64,000 nt of DNA from Planktomarina temperata RCA23. GTDB lineage: Bacteria > Pseudomonadota > Alphaproteobacteria > Rhodobacterales > Rhodobacteraceae. Where the stretch lies: contig NZ_CP003984.1 in the NCBI RefSeq assembly GCF_000738435.1, positions 2,790,001-2,854,000 on the forward strand, given 5' to 3'. The position numbers and the translations under genes were made by a program. The notes under the pieces were generated by a model, which was not told the DNA's origin, ran no database searches, and saw only the letters and a program-made list of their open reading frames with translations. Shown one piece after another: positions 25,898 to 35,543 of the stretch (position 1 is its first letter; each line of letters opens with the position of its first letter).

Positions 25898-26089
25898 ATG
25901 CCGAAAATTACAGTCGATAATGTAGATTACAACACCGAAGATTTGACAGACAATGGCAAGGCCCAACTTGCAAGTCTTCAGTTCTTGGAAGTCCAAATGA
26001 GAAAACTGCAAAACGAAATTTCTGTTTATCAAACGGCACGAAATTCATATGTCGCGGCACTTAAAGCGGAACTGGCAAAAGCGTCCTGA
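25898..26089 (+). CDS. DUF6447 family protein, paralogue 4
   Basis: A 63-residue protein with KITVDNVDYNTEDLTD, GKAQLASLQFLEVQMRKLQNE and TARNSYVAALKAEL, matching the family closely. AGAGG lies 8 nt before the ATG. It is the last of the row of three. Its small size and even helix content suggest a soluble, self-associating protein. Function is unknown. Confidence 0.78.
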   Translation: MPKITVDNVDYNTEDLTDNGKAQLASLQFLEVQMRKLQNEISVYQTARNSYVAALKAELAKAS

Positions 26090-26210
26090 TCCGATCAATC
26101 CTACGACGGAGGCGGGGGAGCTCTCCGGCCAATGCTGGTGGCCATTTCAATGATCCTGGCTTAAAACTGTCCCTGATGCGCCTAGGTTTGAAGGCTTTGG
26201 TATTGCGATA

Positions 26211-27194
26211 ATGACTAAATTTGTGAAACGAATTGCACTGCTCATAGCCATTCCATTTTTCATTTGGACTGGCTATTGGACAGCTTTCGCTTACGCCATT
26301 GAACGCGGCATTTCTCTGGCCAGTCAAAACCCGCAAATTTCAGGAACTGCAGCTCAATTTGAAGTTGCCTCCGTTACGGGCTACCCCCAAAATTTCGCAA
26401 TCGGGATCACGGAAATTGAAATTGGGGCTAAAGACAGGTTCACATGGGCAACCCAGGAAGTCCTTGTGGAGGCTAAAAGTTATCAGCCGAACAGAATAAA
26501 CGTAGATTTATCAGACCCTCACAGCATCTCAGGTTCGATCGGATCGCTTGGAATTGACGCTGAGCTTGCGGATTTAAGTGTTTTCTTCAAACCTAACTTA
26601 CAACTCTCTCTCGGGAATTTAGACGCAAATTTCCAAAATGTTATCCTGTCCTTTGAGGGGATAACAGGAGCAGAGATTGAGACAATGTCTGCCCATGTAA
26701 GCGCCTCTCCAAATACAGAAACAAACTACCAGGTGACCGCGCAAATTCAGAACCTGAACCTGTCAAATATGTTGGTTGGATTGGGCAGCGATTACCAAAG
26801 AATTCAAAATATTTCCCTCTCTGCCGAGGCCCAGCTATCACAACCTCTTGATCGGCTGACGATGGCAAGTGGCGCACCTCGGTTGCGAATGCTGCTGTTA
26901 CACGAGGCTCTTATTAACTACGGTGACATATCAGTTTTGTTGGACGCCAAATTGGTGAGTAGCGAGGCCGGAGCTCTCAACGGTAATGTTAATCTTACAG
27001 TGCAGAATTGGAAAACTTTATTTAGTTTGGTGAAACGTCTGGGATATATCGAACCAGATCTTGAAGAGTTCTTTTATACAATTTTGGTGAACCTTGCGAT
27101 CGAAGGTGGATCGGAAGACAGTTTAACGATCCCCCTAACCATCACCAATAATACGATTTCATTCGGCGCATTGACTTTGGGCGTACTGCCATAG
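26211..27194 (+). CDS. DUF2125 domain protein
   Basis: A 327-residue protein anchored by an N-terminal membrane segment (about 8-30), with a beta-rich remainder. GYPQNFAIGITEIEIG followed by FTWATQEVLVEAKSYQPNR is the characteristic DUF2125 pattern seen across Rhodobacterales and Rhizobiales. It is probably periplasmic and related to AsmA-like envelope proteins, but no function is established. The gene stands alone, 120 nt after the DUF6447 row. Confidence 0.8.
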   Translation: MTKFVKRIALLIAIPFFIWTGYWTAFAYAIERGISLASQNPQISGTAAQFEVASVTGYPQNFAIGITEIEIGAKDRFTWATQEVLVEAKSYQPNRINVDLSDPHSISGSIGSLGIDAELADLSVFFKPNLQLSLGNLDANFQNVILSFEGITGAEIETMSAHVSASPNTETNYQVTAQIQNLNLSNMLVGLGSDYQRIQNISLSAEAQLSQPLDRLTMASGAPRLRMLLLHEALINYGDISVLLDAKLVSSEAGALNGNVNLTVQNWKTLFSLVKRLGYIEPDLEEFFYTILVNLAIEGGSEDSLTIPLTITNNTISFGALTLGVLP

Positions 27195-27682
27195 GTCCCG
27201 AGAATACGGGTCGTAACTGCACCTCAAGCGAGGTTGGTGCGGCGTGAGGCGGTTCAGTCGCCCCCATTCGACCGACCCATTCAATGTCCAACGAGACCCA
27301 CGATCGCCACCTGGGAAATACTTGACCGTTAACGACCATGCGTCATTGTGGGGATCATGCGGTGGAAGCTGCGCGCAGGGCCGTTGAAACAGGGGCTGGG
27401 CGAAAATGGCCCCAACAGCGCGCAAGAAATTCATGCGTGATTGGCCACAGCTGATTGACGATTACGGTTTAAACCTGACAGATTAAACGTCCACATTGCT
27501 TACGAATTACGGACACTCAAGTACTCTAGCCTCTATTCGGCGATGCGGGTTGAGCGCGATCTTTTCTTACGATGCACGCCCCATTTCCCATGTCGAAATG
27601 AGCCCCATTCAGTGACAAAAAGATTGTGTTTCTGTCCGGCGCCATTGCAAGGTTCGAACTATAAAACTTCAGGAGGCACAGC
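27195..27682. other. intergenic region without a supported gene
   Basis: A 488-base gap. Open frames exist on the reverse strand (for example 27159-27434) but lack ribosome sites and recognisable motifs. The last 15 bases hold AGGAGG serving the TTG start at 27683. Nothing else is seen. Confidence 0.5.
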
Positions 27683-28480
27683 TTGCCAGAGTCCACACTA
27701 AATACGCCAGAAATTGCCCGGCTGGATTTCAAGACAGATCTTGGCGCGGGCGCGCGGGCGCGGATTGGATTATTGGTACTTGAATCTGATCAAACCATGG
27801 AATGGGAGATGCGGCATATGGCCGATCTTCCAGGGGTTGCACTCTATCACGCACGCCTCGCCAATGATGCGGAGGTGACGCCAGACACGCTGGTGCAAAT
27901 GGAGTTAGAACTTCCAAAGGCCGCAGCGCTCTTGCCAGGTTATCTTGGTCTTAAAGCCATTGGCTATGGCTGCACCTCTGGCAGTACGATCATTGGAGAG
28001 CTGCGGGTTTCCGAGTTGATACAAAGCCACCACCCCACTGTGCCGACCAGCAACCCTTTGACGGCGGCGAAAGCTGCACTCAAGCAATTGGGGGTCAAGC
28101 GGCTCGGTCTTGTAACCCCCTACCGTCCCGATGTCACAGAATTGATGCAGGCGCGCTTTGAGGAGGCTGGTATTGTCATTCAATCTGTCGGCTCCTTTTA
28201 CCAACAGGATGATCGGGTGGTCGGACGGATCACGCCTGAAGCAATCTTGGACGCAGCGCTTGCAGTTGGCCAAAATGATCTTGTGGATGGCGTTTTTATT
28301 TCCTGCACCAGTCTGCGTGCGGCGGGCATTGTTGGGCAAGCGGAAGCGGCATTGGGCAAGCCTGTGACAGCCAGCAATCATGCTTTGGCTTGGCATTTGT
28401 TGCGACTGGCTGGAATTCATGATGAAGTCGCAGGCCTTGGGCGCTTGTTTCATGCCCAGCTTCCGGACCAAGACATCTAA
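27683..28480 (+). CDS. Asp/Glu racemase / maleate isomerase-like protein
   Basis: A 265-residue member of the Asp/Glu racemase superfamily (maleate isomerase, arylmalonate decarboxylase, EutA-like). The two catalytic cysteines expected for the fold appear in IGYGCTSGS (about residue 97) and VFISCTSLRA (about residue 204). GRITPEAILDAAL is a further family feature. Translation starts at TTG with a strong AGGAGG 6 nt upstream. A PLP-dependent lyase gene follows 96 nt later in the same direction, so both may act on an amino acid or dicarboxylate. The substrate is not determined. Confidence 0.78.
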   Translation: MPESTLNTPEIARLDFKTDLGAGARARIGLLVLESDQTMEWEMRHMADLPGVALYHARLANDAEVTPDTLVQMELELPKAAALLPGYLGLKAIGYGCTSGSTIIGELRVSELIQSHHPTVPTSNPLTAAKAALKQLGVKRLGLVTPYRPDVTELMQARFEEAGIVIQSVGSFYQQDDRVVGRITPEAILDAALAVGQNDLVDGVFISCTSLRAAGIVGQAEAALGKPVTASNHALAWHLLRLAGIHDEVAGLGRLFHAQLPDQDI

Positions 28481-28576
28481 ATAAGTGCACGCCCGAGGGT
28501 TAACCAATGGCAACGGATGTATCGTGTTTGATGGGGCGGCCGAATGTGCCAGAAGACATAAAAGTAAGGAATAAAC

Positions 28577-29731
28577 ATGGATTGGCGCACGAAATTATTG
28601 AACCCTTCTTTGAAGGCGCGGCAAGATTACCGCTCGCTTGCCGTCCCTGTCTATCGTGGCTCAACGGTGTTGTTTCACGATCAAGCGGTCGTGACAGATG
28701 ATTGGCGGCAAGCCGAGTATGGCTATTCCTATGGGCTTTATGGAACACCGACGACGTTGGAATTGGCGGCAAGACTTGCGGAGCTTGAAGGAGCATCTGA
28801 GACCTTTATCGTGCCCGGGGGACAGGCAGCTATTGCGCTGATCTATTTTGCCTATTGCCAAGCCGGCAGCCATGCTTTGGTGCCGCATTCCGCCTATGGG
28901 CCGAACAAGGCGATGGCCGAAGGTATCATGCGTGGATTGAATATTGAGGTCGAAGCCTACGCCCCTTTGATCGGCGCTGGGATTGACGGGCTGATCCGCG
29001 AAAATACAAGCCTCATTTGGTGCGAAAGCCCAGGCTCTGTCACGATGGAGGTGCAAGATGTGCCCGCTATCGTTCAAGCCGCCCATGCCCGCGGCGTTGC
29101 GGTGGCCCTGGATAATACATACGCGGCTGGCGTGATGTTTGACGCATTCGCACATGGTGTTGATGTCAGTATGCAGGCGCTCACAAAATATGTGGGCGGT
29201 CACAGCGACCTCTTGCTTGGCTCGGTTTCTGCGCGTGACAAAGCCGCTTACGAACGGCTTGGACCAATTTATCAGCAGCTGGGCCTTGCCGTCTCGCCCG
29301 ATGATTGCAGCTTGGCTTTGCGCGGGTTGCAAACCCTGGCTGTTCGGTTGGAGGTATTGGAACGAAACACCCTTGAGATTGCAAATTGGCTGGTTGATCA
29401 CCCTTTGGTCGCGCAGGTGCTTCATCCGGCACTGCCGTCTTGTCCGGGGCATGACACTTGGGCGCGAGATTTTAGCGGATCAACGAGCGTGTTTTCTTTC
29501 ATTTTTAAGGATACCATTGCCGCAGGCCAGGTTGTGGAGTTTATAAATCAGCTGAAGATTTTTAAGATTGGAATGAGCTGGGGTGGGGTACACAGCCTTG
29601 CGGTGGTCTATCCAGATTTACAGCGCCCCAATCAGGATTTTGGTGGCCGGATTGTACGGCTCAATATTGGCCTTGAAAAGGTAGAAGACTTGACCATCGA
29701 TCTTGCCCAAGCCATGGCGAAGATAAGCTAA
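28577..29731 (+). CDS. metC: cystathionine beta-lyase-like PLP enzyme
   Basis: A 384-residue Cys/Met-metabolism PLP enzyme. YGYSYGLYGTPTTLELAARLAELEG and FIVPGGQAAI bind the cofactor phosphate, LDNTYAAGVMFDAF provides the Asp contact and ALTKYVGGHSD carries the Schiff-base lysine. The C-terminal SWGGVHSLAV is typical of cystathionine beta-lyases. The expected reaction is cleavage of cystathionine or cysteine conjugates to a thiol, pyruvate and ammonia. Linkage to the racemase-like gene leaves a catabolic role possible. Confidence 0.85.
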   Translation: MDWRTKLLNPSLKARQDYRSLAVPVYRGSTVLFHDQAVVTDDWRQAEYGYSYGLYGTPTTLELAARLAELEGASETFIVPGGQAAIALIYFAYCQAGSHALVPHSAYGPNKAMAEGIMRGLNIEVEAYAPLIGAGIDGLIRENTSLIWCESPGSVTMEVQDVPAIVQAAHARGVAVALDNTYAAGVMFDAFAHGVDVSMQALTKYVGGHSDLLLGSVSARDKAAYERLGPIYQQLGLAVSPDDCSLALRGLQTLAVRLEVLERNTLEIANWLVDHPLVAQVLHPALPSCPGHDTWARDFSGSTSVFSFIFKDTIAAGQVVEFINQLKIFKIGMSWGGVHSLAVVYPDLQRPNQDFGGRIVRLNIGLEKVEDLTIDLAQAMAKIS

Positions 29732-29741
29732 TCCAAAATCC

Positions 29742-29776
29742 AAAAAAAAAGCGGCTGGCCCCGAAAGACCAGCCGC
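29742..29776 (-). terminator. strong terminator oriented leftward
   Basis: GCGGCTGG (29751-29758) pairs with CCAGCCGC (29769-29776). On the reverse strand the stem is followed by nine T residues (complement of 29742-29750). On the plus strand no T run follows. There is no leftward gene just upstream, so it may end a small leftward RNA from 29780-30090, or act as a shared terminator for the plus-strand gene. Confidence 0.65.
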
Positions 29777-30099
29777 AGAGTTGTACATTTACTCAGGGAG
29801 AAGAAATGTTCTTTTTAGTTACGCAGTCCCAGCGCTATTGGATCACTTAAATTTTGTTATGGTCGGAGTTTAGGATCACACTATATCAAAATCATGCAAG
29901 GGAGATGGTGTTTCAATATACCAAGACCATGGCGAGGAGTTTGGCAGTTCAATCCCCCATCTGCCTAAAGCTTTAATATGGGATCCCTTGCAGGGGGAAT
30001 TTGCGTTTATGACCAATCCAATTGATACTTACAATTCCGCCCATTTCTCATACGCCCTGTGTGATCGCACAAACAATCCGCACCAACCAAAAGCTTAAA

Positions 30100-31635
30100 A
30101 TGTCACAAACACACAACATAGTTTGGTTCAAGCGCGATCTAAGGGTCAATGATCATGCCCCGCTCCTGTCGGCTTCACGCCAAGACGCGCCCGTCATTCC
30201 CCTGTATATCGTGGAGCCCGATCAGTGGCTCCAACCAGATGCATCGCGGCGTCATTGGCATTTTATCCATGACTGTCTGAGCGACCTAAACAAAGAGCTG
30301 CGAGAGTTAGGGCAAGAATTGATCATAAAGATTGGCCATGCTGCCGACATCTTTGCACAGCTACATTCAGATTATCATATCGGCACGATATATACCCATG
30401 AAGAAACTGGGAACCTCTGGTCGTACCAGCGAGATATTGCAGTGCAAAACCTGTGCAGCGGTCTCGATATCGAACTAAGAACCACCCCTACAAATGGCAT
30501 AGTGCGAAAATTACGCAGTCGCGACAGTTGGTCAAACATCCGAAACAAGCGCATGATGGAAGCCATTCATCCAAGGCCCAATGCCCTGCCATCTGTTGAG
30601 CGCTGTCAATCAGATCCGCTGCCAGACAAATGCGACCCTATGTTTGGAAATCTGCCAATTGGCCGCGTTCAAAAAGGTGGCCGAATTCAGGCTGTAAAAG
30701 ATCTTCGGAGCTTTCTTAATCATCGTTCTCGCGGTTATCTTTCGCACATTTCTGCGCCAAACCAGTCAGAGTTTTACTGTTCTCGCCTTTCTGGCCACCT
30801 CACATTTGGAACGCTGTCTGCACGAGAGGTTAGCCAATCGATTGCCAAGCGGCGAGGACAGTTATCTCCAGAAGAAAATAAGAGTTTTGGACGAAACCTG
30901 CGCGCATTTGAATCGCGCTTAGCCTGGCGTTGCCACTTCATTCAAAAGATTGAAGATCAGCCCGAAATTGAGACGCATTGCATGCATCCCGCGTTTGCAA
31001 ATTTGCGCGAAACGGCGCATAATCCTAAGCAGTTTCAAGCCTGGGCAAATGGGAAAACTGGATACCCCTTTATCGATGCCTGTATGCGCAATCTTACCGC
31101 TGAAGGTTGGATCACTTTTCGCATGCGTGCCATGCTCGTAAGTTTCGCCAGCTATCAGCTTTGGCTCGATTGGCGTGTCACAGGGCCTCATTTGGCGCGC
31201 CTGTTTACAGATTATGAACCCGGCATTCATTACAGCCAAATGCAGATGCAATCCGGCGTCACGGGAATTAATGCCATTCGCATTTATAACCCAATCAAGC
31301 AATCCAAAGAGCATGACCCTAAAGGTGTTTTTATTCGCAAATGGGTCCCAGAGCTTAAGGATGTTCCCGATGACTTTATTCACGAACCCTGGGCCTTCAC
31401 ACCGAACCTTATGTCGTCCAGCAACTTGAGTCATGGGCAGGACTACCCCGCCCCCATCGTGGATCATACCACCGCGACACGCGCAGCAAAGCAAAAGATT
31501 TGTGAGGTCAAGGATGGCCCAGAGTTTCGATCTGCGGCAAATTCCGTTTTCCTCAAATTGGGAAGCCGCAAAACCCAGTCGACCAAAACACGCAAAGCAA
31601 AACCTAAAAATGACGGCCAATTGTCTCTTTTCTGA
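30100..31635 (+). CDS. cryptochrome / deoxyribodipyrimidine photolyase family protein
   Basis: A 511-residue flavoprotein. Translation is placed at [15 protein letters not shown]; an upstream in-frame ATG at 30022 gives a non-homologous extension. The N-terminal photolyase alpha/beta domain (about 1-130) is followed by the FAD-binding helical domain with the motifs [47 protein letters not shown] and a W-rich [13 protein letters not shown]. It repairs UV dimers by light-driven electron transfer or acts as a light sensor. A flavin oxidoreductase gene lies 185 nt downstream, as is common for such genes. Subclass not decided. Confidence 0.88.
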   Translation: MSQTHNIVWFKRDLRVNDHAPLLSASRQDAPVIPLYIVEPDQWLQPDASRRHWHFIHDCLSDLNKELRELGQELIIKIGHAADIFAQLHSDYHIGTIYTHEETGNLWSYQRDIAVQNLCSGLDIELRTTPTNGIVRKLRSRDSWSNIRNKRMMEAIHPRPNALPSVERCQSDPLPDKCDPMFGNLPIGRVQKGGRIQAVKDLRSFLNHRSRGYLSHISAPNQSEFYCSRLSGHLTFGTLSAREVSQSIAKRRGQLSPEENKSFGRNLRAFESRLAWRCHFIQKIEDQPEIETHCMHPAFANLRETAHNPKQFQAWANGKTGYPFIDACMRNLTAEGWITFRMRAMLVSFASYQLWLDWRVTGPHLARLFTDYEPGIHYSQMQMQSGVTGINAIRIYNPIKQSKEHDPKGVFIRKWVPELKDVPDDFIHEPWAFTPNLMSSSNLSHGQDYPAPIVDHTTATRAAKQKICEVKDGPEFRSAANSVFLKLGSRKTQSTKTRKAKPKNDGQLSLF

Positions 31636-31820
31636 GGCCTCGAAACATCCGAATGCATGGCCCTTACCCAAAACCACCAAAGTCATTTCAAGCAATTTTT
31701 AATGGCCCAAAATACTCTCGTGATATTGATAAAACTCCGCCTCACTATATCTGACCTTCAATCGCAGATATCGACGTCACAAATGGCAAGCGGCGGCAGT
31801 TAAAGGGTATTGGAATTTTC

Positions 31821-32804
31821 ATGTTAAACATCGCAATCATTGGCGCCGGGCTATCGGGTCTTACGGCAGCAAATATCTTGCATGACCATGCCAAGGTGAC
31901 GGTGTTCGACAAGGCCAAAGGACCAAGCGGTCGCCTAGCGACGCGGCGTGCAGATCCCTATAGTTTTGACCATGGGTGCCAATTTTTCAGCGCAAAATCC
32001 AACGCATTCAAAGAATTCTTGGCGCCCATGCTGCGCCAGGACGTGATCAAATGCTGGGACGCTACCTTTGTTGAAATTGAAAATCGCCAAATTGCAAAAT
32101 CGCGGCAATGGGATGCACAAAACCCTCATTATGTCGGTTCGCCAAGTATGAATGCGGTCGGGAAATTCCTGAGTCAAGATCTCCGCCTCGCTCTGGGAAC
32201 GCCGGTGACCGCGGTGCGCAAGACCTCAACAGGCTGGTTGCTTAAAGGAGACACCGGTCACGACCTAGGGCAGTTTGATTGGGTTGTTTCGGCCATTCCT
32301 GCGCAACAAGCTGCCGCATTATGGCCAGAAGACACATCATTTTACACCAAGGTTAAAACTGCACAAATGGAAGGATGCTTCACGCTCATGCTTGGGTTTG
32401 AGGCCGGTTTCGCACTAGATTACCAAGCCGCCTTAGTGCGTGGTGAAGATATAAGCTGGATCTCAGTGAATTCCTCTAAACCCGACCGTAATGCTGCGAC
32501 GTCCCTGCTGGTTCACTCCAGCAATGACTGGGCAACACAGCACGACAGTATGGATCGCAATGAAGCTTTGCGATACCTGCTAGAGCAGGTAAGCTTGGTG
32601 ATTGGCCAGGATGTCAGCCATGCAGACCACAAGGCCATTCACCAATGGCGCTACGCAAATTGCCAAAAACGCACCGGTGAAACCCATTTCATAGATCATG
32701 CGTCCCAAAGTGGCGCCTGCGGAGATTGGCTCATTAGAGGGCGCGTAGAGGCCGCTTTTACCAGCGGGTTTTCCATTGCGCAGGATATTTTAAGCCGGCT
32801 TTAA
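31821..32804 (+). CDS. renalase-like FAD/NAD(P) oxidoreductase
   Basis: A 327-residue flavoprotein with the N-terminal dinucleotide motif IAIIGAGLSGLTAANIL, then VFDKAKGPSGRLATRR and FDHGCQFFSA, which define the renalase-like branch of amine-oxidase-fold proteins. The C-terminus has HQWRYANCQ and a final FAD-contact region (GDWLIRGRVEAAFTSG). Its stop lies one base from the convergent tsaD gene. The substrate is unknown; neighbours of this type often accompany photolyases. Confidence 0.8.
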   Translation: MLNIAIIGAGLSGLTAANILHDHAKVTVFDKAKGPSGRLATRRADPYSFDHGCQFFSAKSNAFKEFLAPMLRQDVIKCWDATFVEIENRQIAKSRQWDAQNPHYVGSPSMNAVGKFLSQDLRLALGTPVTAVRKTSTGWLLKGDTGHDLGQFDWVVSAIPAQQAAALWPEDTSFYTKVKTAQMEGCFTLMLGFEAGFALDYQAALVRGEDISWISVNSSKPDRNAATSLLVHSSNDWATQHDSMDRNEALRYLLEQVSLVIGQDVSHADHKAIHQWRYANCQKRTGETHFIDHASQSGACGDWLIRGRVEAAFTSGFSIAQDILSRL

Positions 32805-32805
32805 G

Positions 32806-33798
32806 TCAGGCGTCAACCAACCGTAGGTTGGGTTTCGGATCTAACTCTTGTGGCGCATTCTGGGCAATATAGTCCCATGTCGCAAGCGCGATCATTGCGG
32901 CATTATCTGTTGCCCATTTTTGCGGCGGCAGGCAAAGGGAGACACCCGTCTCCTCGCTGATCTGCTGCATATGCGCACGCAGCTGACGGCTTGCCGCCAC
33001 ACCGCCAACCACGGCCAGCGAGGCGGGCCGCTTTTGCGCGATGGCACGGCGCAGCTTGGCCCCCAATACGTCCAAGCAGGCATCCACAAAGGAGGCCGCG
33101 ACGTCATCGATTACAAACTCTGGATGGGTTTCCACATAGCGCGCCACACTAGATTTGAGCCCAGAGAAGGAAAATTCATAGCCGGAATGAATCATTGGCC
33201 GTGGAAATTTTATCCGAGCGGTGCCAGAGGCGGCCATGCGGTCAATCGCCGGACCGCCGGGCATTCCCAGCCCAAGTGTGCGAGCCACCTTGTCGTAGCA
33301 TTCCCCAACTGAGTCATCGCGCGTGGTGCCTAAAAGCTCATAGGAGTGTTGGTCTTGAAGATAGGCCAAAAGCGTGTGCCCACCCGACACCAGCATGACA
33401 AGCGCTGGATAGGTGAGGCGTTTTTCTTCTAGATCCACACTGCGGATATGTCCCCGCAGATGGTTAATTCCATAGCAGGGCAGATCCCAAGCCATGCTCA
33501 AAGCCTGGGCCGTCGACAAGCCCACCAAAAGCGATCCCATGAGCCCCGGTCCGCGCGTAACCCCAATGGCACGAAGTTCCAGGCGGCCTGCGCCGGCCTG
33601 TGCCATGACAGTTTCAATGGTGGGCAAAATGGCTTCGAGATGTGCGCGGCTGGCCAATTCGGGATAAACACCGCCAAATTCCGAATGGACCTCATATTGC
33701 GAAACGGTTTCAATCGCCGCAATCTGACCATTTTGATCAACCAAAGCCACAGAGGTATCATCGCAAGAGGTTTCAATTCCCAGCACCAAATCACCCAT
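32806..33798 (-). CDS. tsaD: TsaD, tRNA N6-threonylcarbamoyladenosine transferase
   Basis: A 330-residue Kae1/Qri7-family protein starting at MGDLVLGIETSCDDTSVAL. It contains the metal-binding motif NHLRGH, the ATPase-fold segment LVSGGHT, SVGECYDKVARTLGLGMPGG and the C-terminal VVGGVAASRQLR. It transfers the threonylcarbamoyl group to A37 of ANN-decoding tRNAs together with TsaB and TsaE. It is the last gene of a tsaE-tsaB-tsaC-tsaD operon and overlaps tsaC by 8 bases. Start further upstream (33855) is not supported. Confidence 0.95.
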   Translation of the reverse strand: MGDLVLGIETSCDDTSVALVDQNGQIAAIETVSQYEVHSEFGGVYPELASRAHLEAILPTIETVMAQAGAGRLELRAIGVTRGPGLMGSLLVGLSTAQALSMAWDLPCYGINHLRGHIRSVDLEEKRLTYPALVMLVSGGHTLLAYLQDQHSYELLGTTRDDSVGECYDKVARTLGLGMPGGPAIDRMAASGTARIKFPRPMIHSGYEFSFSGLKSSVARYVETHPEFVIDDVAASFVDACLDVLGAKLRRAIAQKRPASLAVVGGVAASRQLRAHMQQISEETGVSLCLPPQKWATDNAAMIALATWDYIAQNAPQELDPKPNLRLVDA

Positions 33799-34420
33799 GG
33801 CGCACCTCCAAATATTCAGCCAATTGCGCCTGCGATATCGCGCCCAAACGCTCAATCACAGCGGGAGACTGGGTGCAATTGATCAAGGTTGAGGCCACGT
33901 CCGCGCCTGCCGGCCCTTCCACAACCAAATCCGGCGCATCCGTCAATTGCGCGAGAACCGCAGAAGCATTCGCCGGTGTCGGATGGCCAGCACGGTTGGC
34001 ACTTGTCACCAACAGCGGGCCAACCTGGCGCAAAAGTGCCAGCAAGAGCGGCGCATCAGGAATGCGAAAGGCGATCTCACGGCGACCGGCCAGCCAATCT
34101 GGGCAAGTTTGAGGATCAATCTCTGCGGCAATCGTCAGAGCGCCCGGCACAAACGGACTGGCCAGAGCCTGCTCGATGGTTGGTGTGAGAAGCACGCCAA
34201 GATCGACAAGCTGCTCTGACGTGGCCACCATGATCGGAAGAGCCTTGGCCCGAGGCCTATCTTTTAATGCATAGAGGCGATCCACACCGGCCTGCATATT
34301 TGGCAAAGTGGCAAGCCCTAAAACCGTATCCGTTGGTAAAAGCACCACTCCACCGGCCCGCAAAGCCGCGACGATGCGCGGCAGGTTCGCCAAATCATTG
34401 GACAAAGCGCCCCCGGTCAT
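33791..34420 (-). CDS. tsaC: TsaC/Sua5 L-threonylcarbamoyladenylate synthase
   Basis: A 209-residue YrdC-fold enzyme: GGVVLLPTDTVLGLA, LYALKDRPRAKALPIMV and VTSANRAGHPTP are the nucleotide- and threonine-binding motifs. It makes threonylcarbamoyl-AMP from threonine, bicarbonate and ATP, which TsaD then uses. It overlaps tsaB by 4 bases (ATGA) and tsaD by 8. The length fits the short TsaC form without the Sua5 C-terminal domain. Confidence 0.92.
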   Translation of the reverse strand: MTGGALSNDLANLPRIVAALRAGGVVLLPTDTVLGLATLPNMQAGVDRLYALKDRPRAKALPIMVATSEQLVDLGVLLTPTIEQALASPFVPGALTIAAEIDPQTCPDWLAGRREIAFRIPDAPLLLALLRQVGPLLVTSANRAGHPTPANASAVLAQLTDAPDLVVEGPAGADVASTLINCTQSPAVIERLGAISQAQLAEYLEVRHG

Positions 34421-35070
34421 TGCGCGGTCACACTTAAATTTTCAGAGATTGGAAACACGCGTGTGCTGCGCGGGGATGTTTGATATTTTTCCAATCCTAA
34501 GGCTAGAAAACACTCCATAGACGCAGAGTTTCCCTGTGACACCGGCCAGATCTCATCGGGCGCATTTTCGACATTGGGGAAGGCAAATTTCCCGGCGAAA
34601 TCCGCAATGTCGCGATGCGCGCGCACAAACTCTTTCACCGCCTCAACATCCGTAAACTGAAACTGTGACAGCACGCCGGCTTCGACTTTTCCGATGTAGT
34701 AATTTGGGCGCGCAGCAGGACGAATACAGACCACCGGCCGCTCCCCGCCCGCTGATACATGGCGGCCAATCAGCTCAAAAGCATGCAGACCGATCACGGG
34801 GATCGACGCGGCGAAGCCCAAAGCATTGGCAAAGGCCACAGTGGTGCGGGTCGCGCCCAGCCCACCGGGCCCAGTATCGACAAATACACAGCCCACGTCG
34901 GACATCGCCTTGCCAGTTTGATCCAATCCCGCTTGCACATGGGCCTGCACATTGCGCAAGCCCACCAAAGCGGCATCCCGCGAGCTGTCGAAGATCAGCC
35001 GGTCGCCCTCTCCCAAACCAACAGCCATTTGACCGGCAGAATTTTGCAACAAAAGCGATATCATAGCCAT
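34417..35070 (-). CDS. tsaB: TsaB, t6A complex subunit
   Basis: A 217-residue ASKHA-fold protein. The N-terminal strand (LLLQNSAGQMAVGL) and the VFVDTGPGGLGATRTTVAFANALGF segment, corresponding to the conserved GPGSFTGLR region, identify it. It is a diverged member, as usual in Rhodobacterales. AAAGGTG lies 7 nt before the ATG at 35070; a second ATG at 35064 overlaps the tsaE stop. TsaB forms a dimer with TsaD and recruits TsaE. Confidence 0.88.
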   Translation of the reverse strand: MAMISLLLQNSAGQMAVGLGEGDRLIFDSSRDAALVGLRNVQAHVQAGLDQTGKAMSDVGCVFVDTGPGGLGATRTTVAFANALGFAASIPVIGLHAFELIGRHVSAGGERPVVCIRPAARPNYYIGKVEAGVLSQFQFTDVEAVKEFVRAHRDIADFAGKFAFPNVENAPDEIWPVSQGNSASMECFLALGLEKYQTSPRSTRVFPISENLSVTAQ

Positions 35071-35543
35071 TCACGCGAACACCTTTGTTGAAACTGCGTC
35101 AAAAGACGATGGGCCCGCTGCCCCATAGCTGCAATCTCCAAAACCCGCGCGCCGTCCTGCTCAGGAACTGCCGAGAAGGTGATGCGCAGATATGCGTCAA
35201 AAGCCTCCTCAATCCGGCCGCCCCATTCTATGATTGAAATGGCGGTTTCAATCTCCTCTTCAAGCCCCAGATTGTAAAATTCCTGCGCGCCAGACAGGCG
35301 GTAGGCATCCACATGCAACACATCACATCGCTTTGTCTGATAGATATTGGCGATCGTATAGGTGGGGCTGGATATATCGTCTTGAGTTCCAAGCGCTTGG
35401 ACAAGATGGCGCGTGAAATAGGTCTTGCCCGCCGCCAAGCCGCCCTGCAACAGCACCACATCGCCCGGGCCGAGCAACTCCGCCAGGGATACCGCGATTT
35501 CAGCGGTCATCGCCTCAGTTTTGGCGGTAAGGCGCCAAGGCAT
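35061..35543 (-). CDS. tsaE: TsaE, t6A complex ATPase
   Basis: A 160-residue P-loop protein with Walker A GGLAAGKTYFTR, the DDISSPTYTIANIY switch and the LHVDAYRLSG strand, all typical of TsaE. It hydrolyses ATP to reset the TsaBD complex. The start at 35543 gives normal family length; a GTG at 35579 would add 12 residues. It is the first gene of the four-gene t6A operon and overlaps tsaB. Confidence 0.9.
   Translation of the reverse strand: MPWRLTAKTEAMTAEIAVSLAELLGPGDVVLLQGGLAAGKTYFTRHLVQALGTQDDISSPTYTIANIYQTKRCDVLHVDAYRLSGAQEFYNLGLEEEIETAISIIEWGGRIEEAFDAYLRITFSAVPEQDGARVLEIAAMGQRAHRLLTQFQQRCSREWL

Noticed and set aside
12786-26089. LapD/LapG-type control of adhesin release
   Set aside because: No gene with LapD or LapG features and no clear LapG di-alanine cleavage context was found in the window.
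27159-27434. 91-residue leftward frame in the gap after DUF2125
   Set aside because: No ribosome site, no recognisable motif, and it overlaps the end of the DUF2125 gene.
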